This document shows, piece after piece, positions 6,801 through 15,817 of a stretch of DNA of 15,899 nt (within the stretch, counting starts at the first letter, position 1; each line of letters starts with the position of its first letter). The position numbers and the translations under genes were made by a program. The DNA comes from an uncultured Prevotella sp. (GTDB lineage: Bacteria; Bacteroidota; Bacteroidia; Bacteroidales; Bacteroidaceae), in contig USQD01000014.1 in the NCBI GenBank assembly GCA_900556795.1, forward strand, positions 1 to 15,899, read 5' to 3'. The notes beneath the pieces were generated by a model. The model was not told the origin of the DNA. It saw only the letters and a list, made by a program, of their open reading frames with translations, and searched no databases.

Positions 6801-6833
6801 TCGCCCCCGTTCCCTGCGATTCCATCGCAGGTC
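6801..6833 (+). repeat. Hairpin repeat copy 1, upstream of the holin-like gene
   Basis: TCGCCCCCGTTCC precedes a perfect 8-bp hairpin: CCTGCGAT (6813-6820), loop TCC, ATCGCAGG (6824-6831). A second copy with compensating changes lies upstream of the tape measure gene (8781-8813). A run of eight T begins 8 bases after the stem, too far for an ordinary terminator. It lies upstream of the predicted rightward start site, so it may act as DNA or belong to a transcript from elsewhere. Confidence 0.75.
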
Positions 6834-6870
6834 CCTCAATTTTTTTTGTCCCCACCTCTCAATAAAAAAC

Positions 6871-6886
6871 CGATACCTTTGTATCG
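6871..6886 (+). promoter_or_regulatory. Rightward promoter -7 element inside a palindrome
   Basis: TACCTTTG at 6874-6881 matches the Bacteroidetes -7 consensus TAnnTTTG. It is embedded in an inverted repeat, CGATAC-CTTT-GTATCG (6871-6886), which could be an operator or simply promoter context. The holin-like ATG is 43 bases downstream of the -7 element. A TTTG at 6845-6848 is 25 bases upstream, again longer than typical for the -33 element. Confidence 0.55.
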
Positions 6887-6924
6887 TATTAGAAAACATA
6901 GGATAACATTAAAAAGAAAAAGAA

Positions 6925-7551
6925 ATGCAAAGTTTAATTCCGACCCTTACCAGGTTTCTTGCAGCCATCATCGGCTTAGTGTGGTGTACCCTGGAACCAT
7001 CTCTTAACTACATTGCCGTATGCTTCTTCGCCCTTGTCTGCGACTGCTACACGGCATGGCGCTGCAACTGCCGCATCTATTCCCGCTATCGGGAGGCTAT
7101 CAAGAAAGATCCTCGATGCAAAATCGACGGGAAACTGAAATCTAAGAAAATGGCAAAGATGGTGAAAGATTTTTCTGTCCTCATCCTTGCGATATTCTTG
7201 GCCACGATGGTAGATACCGTGATACTCGATTTTCAGAACCCTCTCCATCTCGCCAACTATCTTGCCGCCATCTATTGTGGCGTGCAGCTCGTGAGCATCC
7301 TCGAAAACGAGAGCACCTGCAATGGGGCACCCTGGGCAAGAGTGATGCAGAAGATTGTGGCCGATAAAACCGAAAGGCACTTCAATGTGAAGCTGAAAGA
7401 CTTGATGAAAGAGGAAGAGGAGGACAGCGAGAAAGAAGAGGTAAAGGATAAAGATAGGGCAGATACAGATAATGCAGCCAAGCCGGATAATGGTGCAGAT
7501 AAAGATGAGTGGATTCCGTCGAAATCAGGTGGTGATGCTTACGATATATAG
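6925..7551 (+). CDS. Holin-like membrane protein (phage holin 4-type)
   Basis: A 208-residue membrane protein likely to act in the inner membrane during lysis. Four hydrophobic segments are visible: about residues 8-25, 29-45, 83-101 and 108-127. A basic loop (46-80, rich in Lys/Arg) separates segments 2 and 3. The pattern of a membrane pair, basic linker, second pair and then VQLVSILEN resembles the phage holin-4 family, where an S-I-x-E-N signature follows the last segment. The C-terminal tail (about 155-208) is very acidic and low complexity. No endolysin is visible next to it. First gene of the rightward operon; A-rich leader before the ATG. A non-lytic membrane role cannot be excluded. 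Confidence 0.72.
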   Translation: MQSLIPTLTRFLAAIIGLVWCTLEPSLNYIAVCFFALVCDCYTAWRCNCRIYSRYREAIKKDPRCKIDGKLKSKKMAKMVKDFSVLILAIFLATMVDTVILDFQNPLHLANYLAAIYCGVQLVSILENESTCNGAPWARVMQKIVADKTERHFNVKLKDLMKEEEEDSEKEEVKDKDRADTDNAAKPDNGADKDEWIPSKSGGDAYDI

Positions 7552-7583
7552 TGCCAACAACTCTTAATTTCTGTACGCTATCA

Positions 7584-7602
7584 GTTAATAATGTGTTAAT
7601 AA
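7584..7602 (+). repeat. Direct repeat GTTAATAA x2 in intergenic leader
   Basis: GTTAATAA occurs at 7584-7591 and 7595-7602 in the 62-base gap before the 200-aa gene. No promoter consensus is seen here, so the gene is probably transcribed from upstream. Confidence 0.4.
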
Positions 7603-7613
7603 CCCTTTGAATT

Positions 7614-8216
7614 ATGACAATATCAAATGTTTTGGAACATTGGGCAACCATCTACAAGCCCTTATCCCATAACCCGACAAGCAAGAAGCTGGAAGAACAG
7701 AGTTTCTTCCGCATCCGTGATATTGACGAGGAAAATATCTTTTCCCGCAACGCCAATATCATTCACTCTCCCTGTATGCTCTATCGTGTAGTGAACTCCG
7801 GAGAGTTGAAATCGGATAAGCAAGCCTTGATTACTTATCAGGTCTGTTTCCTTACCCGACTGAAAGATTCTTCTGCTACGTTGGGCAGATATGATGGTAG
7901 CAAATTGCAGGCTGCATCGGATGATCTGATGGAGTATTGTGAAGACCTTGCCTCCTATCTCACTCAGCTTCGCCGCACGGGTATCTGTCCTATCACGGGC
8001 AGAAACTTCAAGACGGAAGAGCCTAAGTTGGGCATCGAGTTATCATCCATTGATATAGAGAGTTTCGCCTATGGTGTAAACCCTCTTTTCCGTGGTCCGA
8101 GCTGGCTCCTTGCCGATTGCTACTGGCAAACCATCCGTCCGCTCTATAATTTCCAATGCGAAAAAGAGCAGAAATATATCATTCCTGCATCGACAGAAGA
8201 CGGAAAGGAGGGATAA
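7614..8216 (+). CDS. 200-aa phage protein, probable tail/neck component
   Basis: No family recognised. The protein is soluble, without signal peptide or membrane segments. It combines predicted beta structure in the first 90 residues (ACMLYRVV-like, ALITYQVCFLTRL) with helices around 100-130 and an aromatic stretch (SWLLADCYWQTI) near 165-180. Size and place fit a tail-terminator or head-tail connector type protein: it lies between the holin-like gene and the tape measure gene and ends 3 bases before the next ATG (GGATAAGCCATG). Function is inferred from position only. Confidence 0.7.
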   Translation: MTISNVLEHWATIYKPLSHNPTSKKLEEQSFFRIRDIDEENIFSRNANIIHSPCMLYRVVNSGELKSDKQALITYQVCFLTRLKDSSATLGRYDGSKLQAASDDLMEYCEDLASYLTQLRRTGICPITGRNFKTEEPKLGIELSSIDIESFAYGVNPLFRGPSWLLADCYWQTIRPLYNFQCEKEQKYIIPASTEDGKEG

Positions 8217-8219
8217 GCC

Positions 8220-8774
8220 ATGCCTATCAGAACCCAACCTATCAAGTCGCCTTTTGCACCCCTGAAAGAGGTGGCAGGTGTATATCTGAAGCAAGCCCTT
8301 CTCGATATAGAAGTCAACTTCAATACCCAGAAGATTTATCCGGTAGAAGTATATCGTGGCTACGAGAAGGTGAACAAATACCGCGAGGAACATGGCATGT
8401 GGTACTCTACGGGTGAAGGCAAGAAATCCTTTGAGGGTACGGTATATCAGGCTGATGAAAAGACGGGTAATCTGATGGTAGGAATCCGCTATAACGATTA
8501 TCTCCGCTATGTGGATATTGGTGTAGGTTTGACGGGTGATCCTCGTGACCCTGCAGCCCATATCACTGCCGACAAGGTGGACCGCTCAAAGAAAGCCAAG
8601 TTTAAAACCCGATATATCGGCAAGTGGGACAGAAGGGCAGGTAAATCTCACCGTCCTGCCATCATGCGCACGGTGAGAAGACTGAAAACGAGATACGAAA
8701 ATCATCTTGCCGATTACTACGGCTATCAAGGCTTGTTACAGATAATGAACGCCCTGGAAGGCGAAGGCGATTAA
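8220..8774 (+). CDS. 184-aa phage protein, tail-completion type
   Basis: Not firmly recognised. The middle reads YLRYVDIGVGLTGDP and the C-terminal third is basic, with KSHRPAIMRTVRRLKTR. This combination (a Y-x-x-Y/V-D/E-x-G-x-G turn followed by R-P-x-x-x-x-x-x-R) recalls HK97 gp10-like head-tail joining/tail-completion proteins. It starts 3 bases after the upstream stop, so the pair is probably translationally coupled. It is followed by an 79-base gap with the second hairpin repeat, then the tape measure gene. Confidence 0.7.
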   Translation: MPIRTQPIKSPFAPLKEVAGVYLKQALLDIEVNFNTQKIYPVEVYRGYEKVNKYREEHGMWYSTGEGKKSFEGTVYQADEKTGNLMVGIRYNDYLRYVDIGVGLTGDPRDPAAHITADKVDRSKKAKFKTRYIGKWDRRAGKSHRPAIMRTVRRLKTRYENHLADYYGYQGLLQIMNALEGEGD

Positions 8775-8780
8775 CCCATC

Positions 8781-8813
8781 TCGCCCCCGTTCCCGGCGAT
8801 TCCATCGTCGGTC
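8781..8813 (+). repeat. Hairpin repeat copy 2, upstream of the tape measure gene
   Basis: Same 5' flank as copy 1 (TCGCCCCCGTTCC), then CCGGCGAT (8793-8800), loop TCC, ATCGTCGG (8804-8811). Compared with copy 1, stem pair 3 changes from T-A to G-C and pair 4 from G-C to G-T, so base pairing is preserved. The downstream leader AAACATTAAAAATAAAAAAA also resembles that of the holin-like gene. There is no T run, so it is not a terminator. Confidence 0.75.
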
Positions 8814-8853
8814 TCATATCCCCCAAAAATAAACATTAAAAATAAAAAAAGCA

Positions 8854-11800
8854 ATGGCAAAGAATAAAACAGAGGCTATCATCACGCTCAATGGTCAGCA
8901 ACCGCTCCAGGTATTGAAGCAGTTGCAGGAGGCAGCAGCGGGTATATCCGAGCAGATAGATGCGGCTCAGGCGAAGCTGAAAAACTTGAAGCCGAATACT
9001 GATCCATATAAAGCGCTCGATGCCACCATCAAGGATTTGAAGAAGCAGTATGATTTGCTGGCTTCTGCACAGATTAAGGATATTTCTGCCAATGAGCGTT
9101 TACAGAGCGTGGTGGACCAGCTCAGTAATACTTCACTCCGCAATCTGCGCCGTGCATTGGGCGATGGCAAGCGTCAGCTCGAAGGTTTGTCGGAGGCAGA
9201 GCTGGAGCAGGCTAATTCCATCCGCGAAATGATGAAGACAGTAGGCGACCAGATACGTCTGCTGGAAGGAAAATACGTGAAGATACGCGAGGGATTGGCA
9301 AGCATTGGTACGCAAAGCGATCAATGGCTCAGTAAGGCTATTTCGCAGCAGAAAGACCTTATGGACTATACTCGGCGCGGCACGAAGGAATATAAAGAGC
9401 AGGAGCAGGTGATGCAGATGCTCACCGCCGAGCAGAATAAGCGCAACGCTGCCATTTCTGCCGAAGCTACTGCCAAGCGTCAGGCTCAGTTCAAGCAGCA
9501 GGTAGCATCGTCAAGGCAGATGCTTTCCTCTACCGACACGATGAAGAACCATTCGCAGACTGAGGTCCAGACTGCCATTAATACCCTGAAACAGGCACAA
9601 GGTCAGAGTAATATCGGTGGCAGCGAGTGGAAACAGTATGCTGATGAGATAGCCAAGGCAGAGGAGCGGCTTGCATCGCTTGCCGGTAAGGTAAAGGAAG
9701 TGAAGCAGGTAATGTCCGAAAAGGATGCCAAGGACACCATTACCTTTATGGATAGTCATACCGAAGGTGAGGTTCGTGAGGCTATCAATACCCTCAGACT
9801 TCTTCAGGCGCAGACACATATCGGTAGCGAGGAATGGAAAAAATACGCTATCTCTATTGCCGATGCAGAGGAGAGTCTGGCTAAACTCACGGGTAAGGCG
9901 AAGGAGGTAAAGGAAGAGCTTTCTCTTACTGAGACTAATGAGCGAATGAAGACATTAGGTCAGCAGTCTGAGCAGAGTTTGCAGGATATGCTCAGAGTTC
10001 TTCAGGAAGCCAAAGGTTCAATGGAGCCATTCTCTAAGGAATGGGAAGACCTGGCTGCAAAAATCGACAACGTGAAAACCCGAATGGCAGATGTTGCCAG
10101 CAACTCACCTTTCGAGCGTAACTACGAGACTGCTCAGAAAATGGCTCGACAGGATGGATTGTTGGATAAAGAGGGTTCCTTTCGCAATCCGACTAAAAAT
10201 GACCTGGAATGGTCTAAGAGCTATCTCCAGAAGGAATTGGGCAATACTTCTCCTTTTGAGACTATCAAGATAACGGAAATAAAGGAAGCTCTCGGTATGC
10301 TGGATGAACGCCTCAGTGTATTCAAGGATAATGCCGATAAGTCTGCCATGTCTGCTGAGAAGCTGAATGAGGTTCTTAGTAATATAAAGACTGCATCCCT
10401 CGATGATTTGAAAGCCGCGTCTGCTGAGTTGAATAAGCAACTCGGCAAGCTGGCTCCGTCTTCCGATGCAGCCAAGCAGGTAAAGCAGCAGTTGCAAGCC
10501 CTGGATAAAGAAATCAAGCAGGTGGAGGATGATGTTGTTGACGTGAATGATGTCATCTCCCGTAGCAAAAAAGGCAAGGCTTCCATCGAGGAACTTAAAA
10601 AAGCCTATCAGCAGTTACAAGTTGAGCTGAACCAAATTAATACTGGTGATGAGGAATTTAAGAATAAGCAGAAGGCACTTAAAGATCTCAAAAAGGAGAT
10701 TGATGATGTAACTGGAGCGGCACATAAGCAGGGTGGTGCGTGGAATACGGCGTTAAAGAACTTAACCGCATACGTAGGTCTGTTTGCGGTATTTAACCAG
10801 GTAAAGACTTACTTTGTTGATTTGTTCCGTCTGAACATGAAGTTTATGGATCAGTTGACGGATATTCGCAAAGTTGCGCTTTCTACTACGGATGAAATAG
10901 CAAATCTTTCTCGTGAGTTGGCGAAAATTGATACCCGTACCAGTCTTGAAGAGTTAAATCGAATCGCTTATGCTGGTGCCAAGTTGGGTATTCAGACGCA
11001 GGGAGGAACTATGGCACTCGCTGGCTTCGTCCGTGCTGCCGACCAGGTAAACGTGGCACTTAAAGAAGATTTGGGTGAGGAAGCGCTCACGTCTTTGGCG
11101 AAGATTACTGAGGTGATGGGATTGGTTGACAAGTATGGTGTAGAAAAAGCCATGCTGAAGACCGGTTCCGCAATCTTCCGTCTGGCTGCTACTTCCACTG
11201 CTTCCAGCGATAAGATTGTGGATTTCTCAAATCGTATGCTTGCCCTTGGCGAACAGGCTGCCCTTACCACGCCTGATATTCTCGCCCTTGGTTCTGCGGT
11301 AGATAGTATGGCATTGGAGCCAGAAGTGGCAGCAACCGCTTTCGGTAAACTGGTAACTGAGTTACGAAAAGGCACAAGCCCTATTGAAAAATCCCTGGGT
11401 ATTGCTACCGGAAGTTTGAAGAAGATGATCGAGAGCGGAAGAGGTATGGACGCTATTCTTACTATCTTTAGAAAAATGGGTGAAACCAAGAATGTCTTTG
11501 CTCTTGACGGCTTGTTTAAAGACTTAGGTTCTGATGGCGCCCGACTCGTGAAGACGATGGTTACGATGGCTGCCAAAAATGGTATGCTTACAAAAGCTGT
11601 TGAGGAATCAAATAAAGCCTTTAATGACGGTACGGCTGTAACGGTAGAGTATAATATGCAGCAGGAAACCGCTATGGCTTATATGGAGCGTGCCAATAAC
11701 CTTTGGGAGAAACAGTTTGTTTCATCCAGCGCAGCAGCAGGTCCCGTTCACGATATAGCCAAGGCATGGTTCGAGTTAACTAAGGAGTTAACTAGCAGCC

Positions 11801-14800
11801 TCGGTTTTATGACAGAGGTTAAATTAGCCATCGGACTAATCTTTGCTTCTGTCAAAATGCTGCTGAATATTCTTCCTACGCTCATTTCTATGCTCAGTAT
11901 GGCAGGTTTGGCGGGTGCGTTTGCATACGTACTTGATTATGCTCAGAAGTTGAGTTCTGCTTCGGCTTCACTGAGCATGGTTTGGGCTAAGATGGTTTCG
12001 ACTTTCAATAAGCTGTCATTAGTAAAACAGGCTGGTGTCTTCGGTGGTATAATCGGCTTGTTAGGAATACTTGTTGTGAAATTGGCTGAATATACATCTT
12101 CTCTGAATCAGGCTTCAGCCGGTCAGCGTGTACTGAATGAAGTGCAGGAGGAAGGTAAGCGTAAGGCAATGGAGGAGCAAGAACAGTTAAAACGCCTTCA
12201 TAACGTAATGAAGGATTCGACGGCCCCTATGAATCTGCGCCTCGAAGCAATGAAAAAACTGAATAACGCCATTCCTGGATTGAACGCAAGAATTAATACT
12301 GAGACTGGTGTAGTCAAGGAAAATACTAAAGCATGGGATAAAAACCTTACCCGCTTGCAGAAGTATTACGAACTTGAAGGTGCTCGTTCTAAACTGGCAG
12401 ATTTGGGTCGGCAGAAAGTGGATGCAATTTTTGATTTGCAGAAAAAAGAAGACGCTTACGCAAACACGAAGGTACAGACTCCTAACGGTTCCCATATTCA
12501 GACTTCCGGCGGTGCAATGATGCCTTCTCAGGCTCAGGGTGCTATCGGTCAAGCCGGACAGCGGGCTGCGGCAAAGAGTGAACGTGATAAGGCTAAACGC
12601 CGATTAGATGATATTCTTGCCCAAGAACTGGCATTAAGCAAAAGATACGGCGCGGAATTGGATGTGGCAACTGGCAAAGAGACGGGAACCCCACAATATA
12701 TTGATGAAACTGGGAAGGGCGGTAAAGGCTCTGCTACAACTCCTGAAGACGATGCCCGCAACAATATCTCCGAGTTCATAACCAAAATCAAAAACTTCTA
12801 CGAGCGTCAGAAGACGGCGATGGTGGAGGAGATGACGAAGGACGGTATAGAGAAAGAGATCCAAGATCAGGTTGTTAACGACTTGGATATAAAAATGAAA
12901 TCGGCTCTCGCTGCGGCAAAGCAATCCATCGTCCTCGGTAAGAAGACCTGGGATGAGTTTAAGAAGACAATGGATAAAGACCGCAAGGAGAAGGATGATG
13001 AGTTTGGCCAGTCTCAGTCTCGTACCTTATTGGAGCAGATTAATGCTTATAATGTATCAAAACTCCGTGCTGATCTTTTAAAGCAACTGCCTAAAATCAA
13101 GAAAGGTAAGATTGTTGGCTATAAATCCGATGAGAGGGATAGGGCATATCTCGACCGCCAGTGGCTCGATGCGTCAAAAGACGAGAAGAGTAACGCCAAT
13201 ATTATACAGGATCGCATGGAGCAGCGCCGTAAAGAACTGCTGGAGCATGATTACACCAAAGTTGTGCAGGAAAATTCTTTCCTCGGTTTGATAAAGTCAC
13301 GCTTTGCGGATGTTTCTTTGGGAACACTCAAGAAAGATAAGGATGACGTAATCAAGGTTCTCGAAAAAGCAAGAACGCAGATTGCCGATGTTTTCGAGAC
13401 AGGAGGAAAGAAAGATAACTTACTGAAATTCCTCTTTGGAGAGAACTACGAGAATACGCCTTCCGTCTTCCTTTCGCTTCTTAATGATACGGAGGAGAAT
13501 GTCAAACTGTTCTATCGGAAACTGATCCAGTATTCAGACGAATATACTGAAGCCGAAAAGAAACATTACGATGAAGCAAAGAAGATTTCTGATTTCATGT
13601 GGAAACGCAACCAGCGCAACCTCTCTAATCAGGAAGCTCTTCGCAAGATGCAGCAGGAAAGCAGTCTCTTCGGTAAGCGTACTAATATGTGGTCGAACCT
13701 CGGTCTCAGCGACCTCACTGCTGACCCAGAGGTGGAGCTGATGAAGATGAAGATGCAGATGGCAGAAGACTATTATGCTTTCATTTTCAAAAATTCGAGA
13801 AATCAGCAACTTATCGACGAGGCAGAAAGAGCTCGGCAGGAGGCAGAACTTGCCTATGCTAACCAGATGGCAACGGCGATGAAGAACCGACTCTCTCAGA
13901 TGCAGCAGCTCGTGCAGCCTATCGAAACCTTCGGTGCAGAGGTAGGCAAGGCATTTGCCGAAATGCGTAACGACGTAAGCAGCGCACAAGAGAGCATCAA
14001 GAACGCTCTGAAGTCTATGCTCGAATCGTGGGGTAATATGGCGCTCAACGATGTGAATACGCAGATGTGGAAGGCTATCAACGATGCTGGTGCCAAGCGA
14101 GCCAAGAAGAAAGCCCAGCCTGGTATTGATGCAGCAAGAGCCAACGCTAATGCCAATGCCGTTAAGGAAGACTTCTCTAATCTCGGCACAAAGGCGAATC
14201 CGATGTATGTGCGACTGGTAGATGAGGGTGCATCTTATCTCACTCAGCAGCCGCAGTCTAGTTTCGAGAATATGAGTTCACGGCAGCAGCCTATCGGCTG
14301 GAATCCTGATGGCTCGCCTATCATGCCTGGTAAATCTCCTGCTGCGCCTGATAACGCTCCTGTCGTGCCTTATGCGCCTACTAATACCAATCAGCAGGGC
14401 ACGCAAGAGCAACAGAACGGTGCCCCTCATGCGTGGGCACATCGCAACCGAGACAATGCCAATGCGTTCTATCAGGATGCAGCCACGCAAACGGGTGCAG
14501 CAGCAGCCGATGCTATCGCAGGTGGTGGTTCCTCCGCTGATGCCGCAGCCGGTATCGCAGGTTCCTTCATTGGTGGCGTGATGAACACCGAGTTCAAGAA
14601 GGGCGGCAAATCCAAGGAAGACAAGGAAAAAGCCGAGCAGTTGAAGAAGGAGAAGAAGCACCAGAAGGAACTGAGTAAGGAGGTAAAGAAGGGTAATAAG
14701 GATCGTGAGAAGGTAACTACCCAGGGTGTTCAGAACATCACGGATGTAACCGATGCCGGAAACAAGGAGCAGACCGAGGGTACTAAGGTGGCTTTGAATG

Positions 14801-15639
14801 CAGGTATGGCTATGACCCAAACGGCGCTCACTACCAACCTTGCCAATACTCAGGCTAATAATGAGGCTATGGCTCAGTCTGATGCAGCCCGTACCCAGTC
14901 GGAAGTAACCTTCTCTATTGCTGGTGCGATGGCTAAGTGTTTTGAGTTCCTGGGTCCTATCGCGGGTCCTATTGCAGCCGCAGGTGTAATGGCTACCCTG
15001 ATGGGCTTACTCCAGTGGGCACTCAACTCAGCTTTCAGCGGCAGTAAGAAGAAGAGTAATACCAATACCGCCAATACCAAGCTCGTAACCGGTATGCTTA
15101 CCTATGATAGCGGTAACGTGCAGGATTTGAAGCCATTTGTGGCTGATAATGGCGAAGTATATTGGGCGAAGGAGGATGATGGCAAGCAGATGCAGGGCGT
15201 GAAGATGCTCACGTCACCAACCGCTACTACCGTGAACGGGCAGCCGTCTCTCGTAGCCGAGAGAGGACCGGAAATCGTCATTGGTAGGGAAACCACCCAC
15301 GCCATGATGATGAATAACCCTGGCTTGCTGAAAGCACTGGTGAACTACGACCGCAACTATTCAGGAAGAAACTCAGCAAGAAGGGCATTTGATAATGGCA
15401 ACGTGGGTGATGTTTTTGCAGCAGGCGCGCAAGCAGGCAATGGTAATCTTTTGCCTGGCGCGTCAGCGGCAGGCGACCTGATAGCAGCCAGCGCCGCAAG
15501 CAATGCGGCGCTCCTGCAAGCTGTGAATGCGCTCATTCGGCGCCTGAATGAGCCTATCAGCGCCAAGATTAATATGTATGGTCGCGACGGACTGCATGAC
15601 AGTCTGAATAAGGCTAATCAGTTTATGAAGCATAAATAG
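8854..15639 (+). CDS. Tail tape measure protein, 2261 aa
   Basis: It sets tail length and threads through the tail tube of a long-tailed phage. The N-terminal 620 residues are helical repeats: two close copies (226-288 and 292-357, sharing AINTL...IGxxEWKxYA...AExxLAxLxGKxKEVK), a third divergent copy (360-414), and weaker ones near 91-141, 511-563 and 569-620. About 640-960 resembles the phage tail tape measure core (TP901/PhageMin_Tail type). Hydrophobic segments follow at 990-1027, 1061-1078 and about 2020-2063. The C-terminus carries AERGPEIVIGRE (about 2134), a common tape-measure ending. Around 1800-1860 is a Pro/Gln/Asn-rich linker. At about 1.5 angstrom per residue, 2261 residues would correspond to a tail of roughly 300 nm. 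The ATG at 8854 follows an A-rich leader; no frameshifts are seen. Confidence 0.93.
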   Translation: MAKNKTEAIITLNGQQPLQVLKQLQEAAAGISEQIDAAQAKLKNLKPNTDPYKALDATIKDLKKQYDLLASAQIKDISANERLQSVVDQLSNTSLRNLRRALGDGKRQLEGLSEAELEQANSIREMMKTVGDQIRLLEGKYVKIREGLASIGTQSDQWLSKAISQQKDLMDYTRRGTKEYKEQEQVMQMLTAEQNKRNAAISAEATAKRQAQFKQQVASSRQMLSSTDTMKNHSQTEVQTAINTLKQAQGQSNIGGSEWKQYADEIAKAEERLASLAGKVKEVKQVMSEKDAKDTITFMDSHTEGEVREAINTLRLLQAQTHIGSEEWKKYAISIADAEESLAKLTGKAKEVKEELSLTETNERMKTLGQQSEQSLQDMLRVLQEAKGSMEPFSKEWEDLAAKIDNVKTRMADVASNSPFERNYETAQKMARQDGLLDKEGSFRNPTKNDLEWSKSYLQKELGNTSPFETIKITEIKEALGMLDERLSVFKDNADKSAMSAEKLNEVLSNIKTASLDDLKAASAELNKQLGKLAPSSDAAKQVKQQLQALDKEIKQVEDDVVDVNDVISRSKKGKASIEELKKAYQQLQVELNQINTGDEEFKNKQKALKDLKKEIDDVTGAAHKQGGAWNTALKNLTAYVGLFAVFNQVKTYFVDLFRLNMKFMDQLTDIRKVALSTTDEIANLSRELAKIDTRTSLEELNRIAYAGAKLGIQTQGGTMALAGFVRAADQVNVALKEDLGEEALTSLAKITEVMGLVDKYGVEKAMLKTGSAIFRLAATSTASSDKIVDFSNRMLALGEQAALTTPDILALGSAVDSMALEPEVAATAFGKLVTELRKGTSPIEKSLGIATGSLKKMIESGRGMDAILTIFRKMGETKNVFALDGLFKDLGSDGARLVKTMVTMAAKNGMLTKAVEESNKAFNDGTAVTVEYNMQQETAMAYMERANNLWEKQFVSSSAAAGPVHDIAKAWFELTKELTSSLGFMTEVKLAIGLIFASVKMLLNILPTLISMLSMAGLAGAFAYVLDYAQKLSSASASLSMVWAKMVSTFNKLSLVKQAGVFGGIIGLLGILVVKLAEYTSSLNQASAGQRVLNEVQEEGKRKAMEEQEQLKRLHNVMKDSTAPMNLRLEAMKKLNNAIPGLNARINTETGVVKENTKAWDKNLTRLQKYYELEGARSKLADLGRQKVDAIFDLQKKEDAYANTKVQTPNGSHIQTSGGAMMPSQAQGAIGQAGQRAAAKSERDKAKRRLDDILAQELALSKRYGAELDVATGKETGTPQYIDETGKGGKGSATTPEDDARNNISEFITKIKNFYERQKTAMVEEMTKDGIEKEIQDQVVNDLDIKMKSALAAAKQSIVLGKKTWDEFKKTMDKDRKEKDDEFGQSQSRTLLEQINAYNVSKLRADLLKQLPKIKKGKIVGYKSDERDRAYLDRQWLDASKDEKSNANIIQDRMEQRRKELLEHDYTKVVQENSFLGLIKSRFADVSLGTLKKDKDDVIKVLEKARTQIADVFETGGKKDNLLKFLFGENYENTPSVFLSLLNDTEENVKLFYRKLIQYSDEYTEAEKKHYDEAKKISDFMWKRNQRNLSNQEALRKMQQESSLFGKRTNMWSNLGLSDLTADPEVELMKMKMQMAEDYYAFIFKNSRNQQLIDEAERARQEAELAYANQMATAMKNRLSQMQQLVQPIETFGAEVGKAFAEMRNDVSSAQESIKNALKSMLESWGNMALNDVNTQMWKAINDAGAKRAKKKAQPGIDAARANANANAVKEDFSNLGTKANPMYVRLVDEGASYLTQQPQSSFENMSSRQQPIGWNPDGSPIMPGKSPAAPDNAPVVPYAPTNTNQQGTQEQQNGAPHAWAHRNRDNANAFYQDAATQTGAAAADAIAGGGSSADAAAGIAGSFIGGVMNTEFKKGGKSKEDKEKAEQLKKEKKHQKELSKEVKKGNKDREKVTTQGVQNITDVTDAGNKEQTEGTKVALNAGMAMTQTALTTNLANTQANNEAMAQSDAARTQSEVTFSIAGAMAKCFEFLGPIAGPIAAAGVMATLMGLLQWALNSAFSGSKKKSNTNTANTKLVTGMLTYDSGNVQDLKPFVADNGEVYWAKEDDGKQMQGVKMLTSPTATTVNGQPSLVAERGPEIVIGRETTHAMMMNNPGLLKALVNYDRNYSGRNSARRAFDNGNVGDVFAAGAQAGNGNLLPGASAAGDLIAASAASNAALLQAVNALIRRLNEPISAKINMYGRDGLHDSLNKANQFMKHK
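9529..9924 (+). repeat. Tandem coding repeat in the tape measure gene
   Basis: Two adjacent units of about 66 codons (9529-9717 and 9727-9924) encode similar helical segments. The DNA has diverged but the residues align: AINTL, Q-x-x-IG-x-EWK-x-YA, AE-x-x-LA-x-L and GK-x-KEVK. A third, weaker unit follows to about 10095. Unit gain or loss here could alter tail length. Confidence 0.7.
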
Positions 15640-15697
15640 AATGAAATTTTTGTTGATTATTAGTTGTTAGTTTTTAAGTTTTTATTATGTTTTTAGT

Positions 15698-15732
15698 AAG
15701 GCTGTTTCGCTGTGAAGCGAGATAGCCTTTTT
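15698..15732 (+). terminator. Rho-independent terminator after the tape measure gene
   Basis: A 14-bp stem: AAGGCTGTTTCGCT (15698-15711) pairs with AGCGAGATAGCCTT (15716-15729), with two G-T wobbles and a GTGA loop, followed by further T residues to 15732. It lies 59 bases after the tape measure stop and would end the rightward transcript. Confidence 0.85.
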
Positions 15733-15746
15733 CGCTTAAATTTCTT

Positions 15747-15769
15747 TTTGGTCCCATTTTGCGACCAAA
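15747..15769. repeat. Second hairpin downstream of the terminator
   Basis: TTTGGTC (15747-15753) and GACCAAA (15763-15769) form a 7-bp stem with a 9-base loop. No T run follows. Role unknown; it may be part of a larger structured region up to the contig end. Confidence 0.45.
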
Positions 15770-15775
15770 CCCATC

Positions 15776-15817
15776 ATTTAGTGGGCTTTTGATAACTCGC
15801 TGATTTAGTGGGCTTTT
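15776..15817 (+). repeat. Direct repeat ATTTAGTGGGCTTTT x2
   Basis: The 15-base sequence occurs at 15776-15790 and 15803-15817, 12 bases apart, in the non-coding tail of the contig. Possibly a site for a protein, a recombination remnant or a short tandem array cut off by the contig end. No gene is visible between 15640 and 15829. Confidence 0.7.

Noticed and set aside
6813..6847. Hairpin copy 1 followed by T8 as a rho-independent terminator
   Set aside because: The T run starts 8 bases after the stem, and copy 2 of the same hairpin lacks any T run. It is better treated as a separate repeated element.
6801..8813. The two hairpin repeats as attL/attR flanking an inserted module
   Set aside because: There is no integrase, and the enclosed genes are ordinary tail/lysis genes. 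The compensating stem changes suggest function of the structure rather than recombination identity.
10992..11576. Long antisense open frame inside the tape measure gene
   Set aside because: It is a shadow of the coding frame; low-complexity Ser/Ala/Arg composition and no start context.
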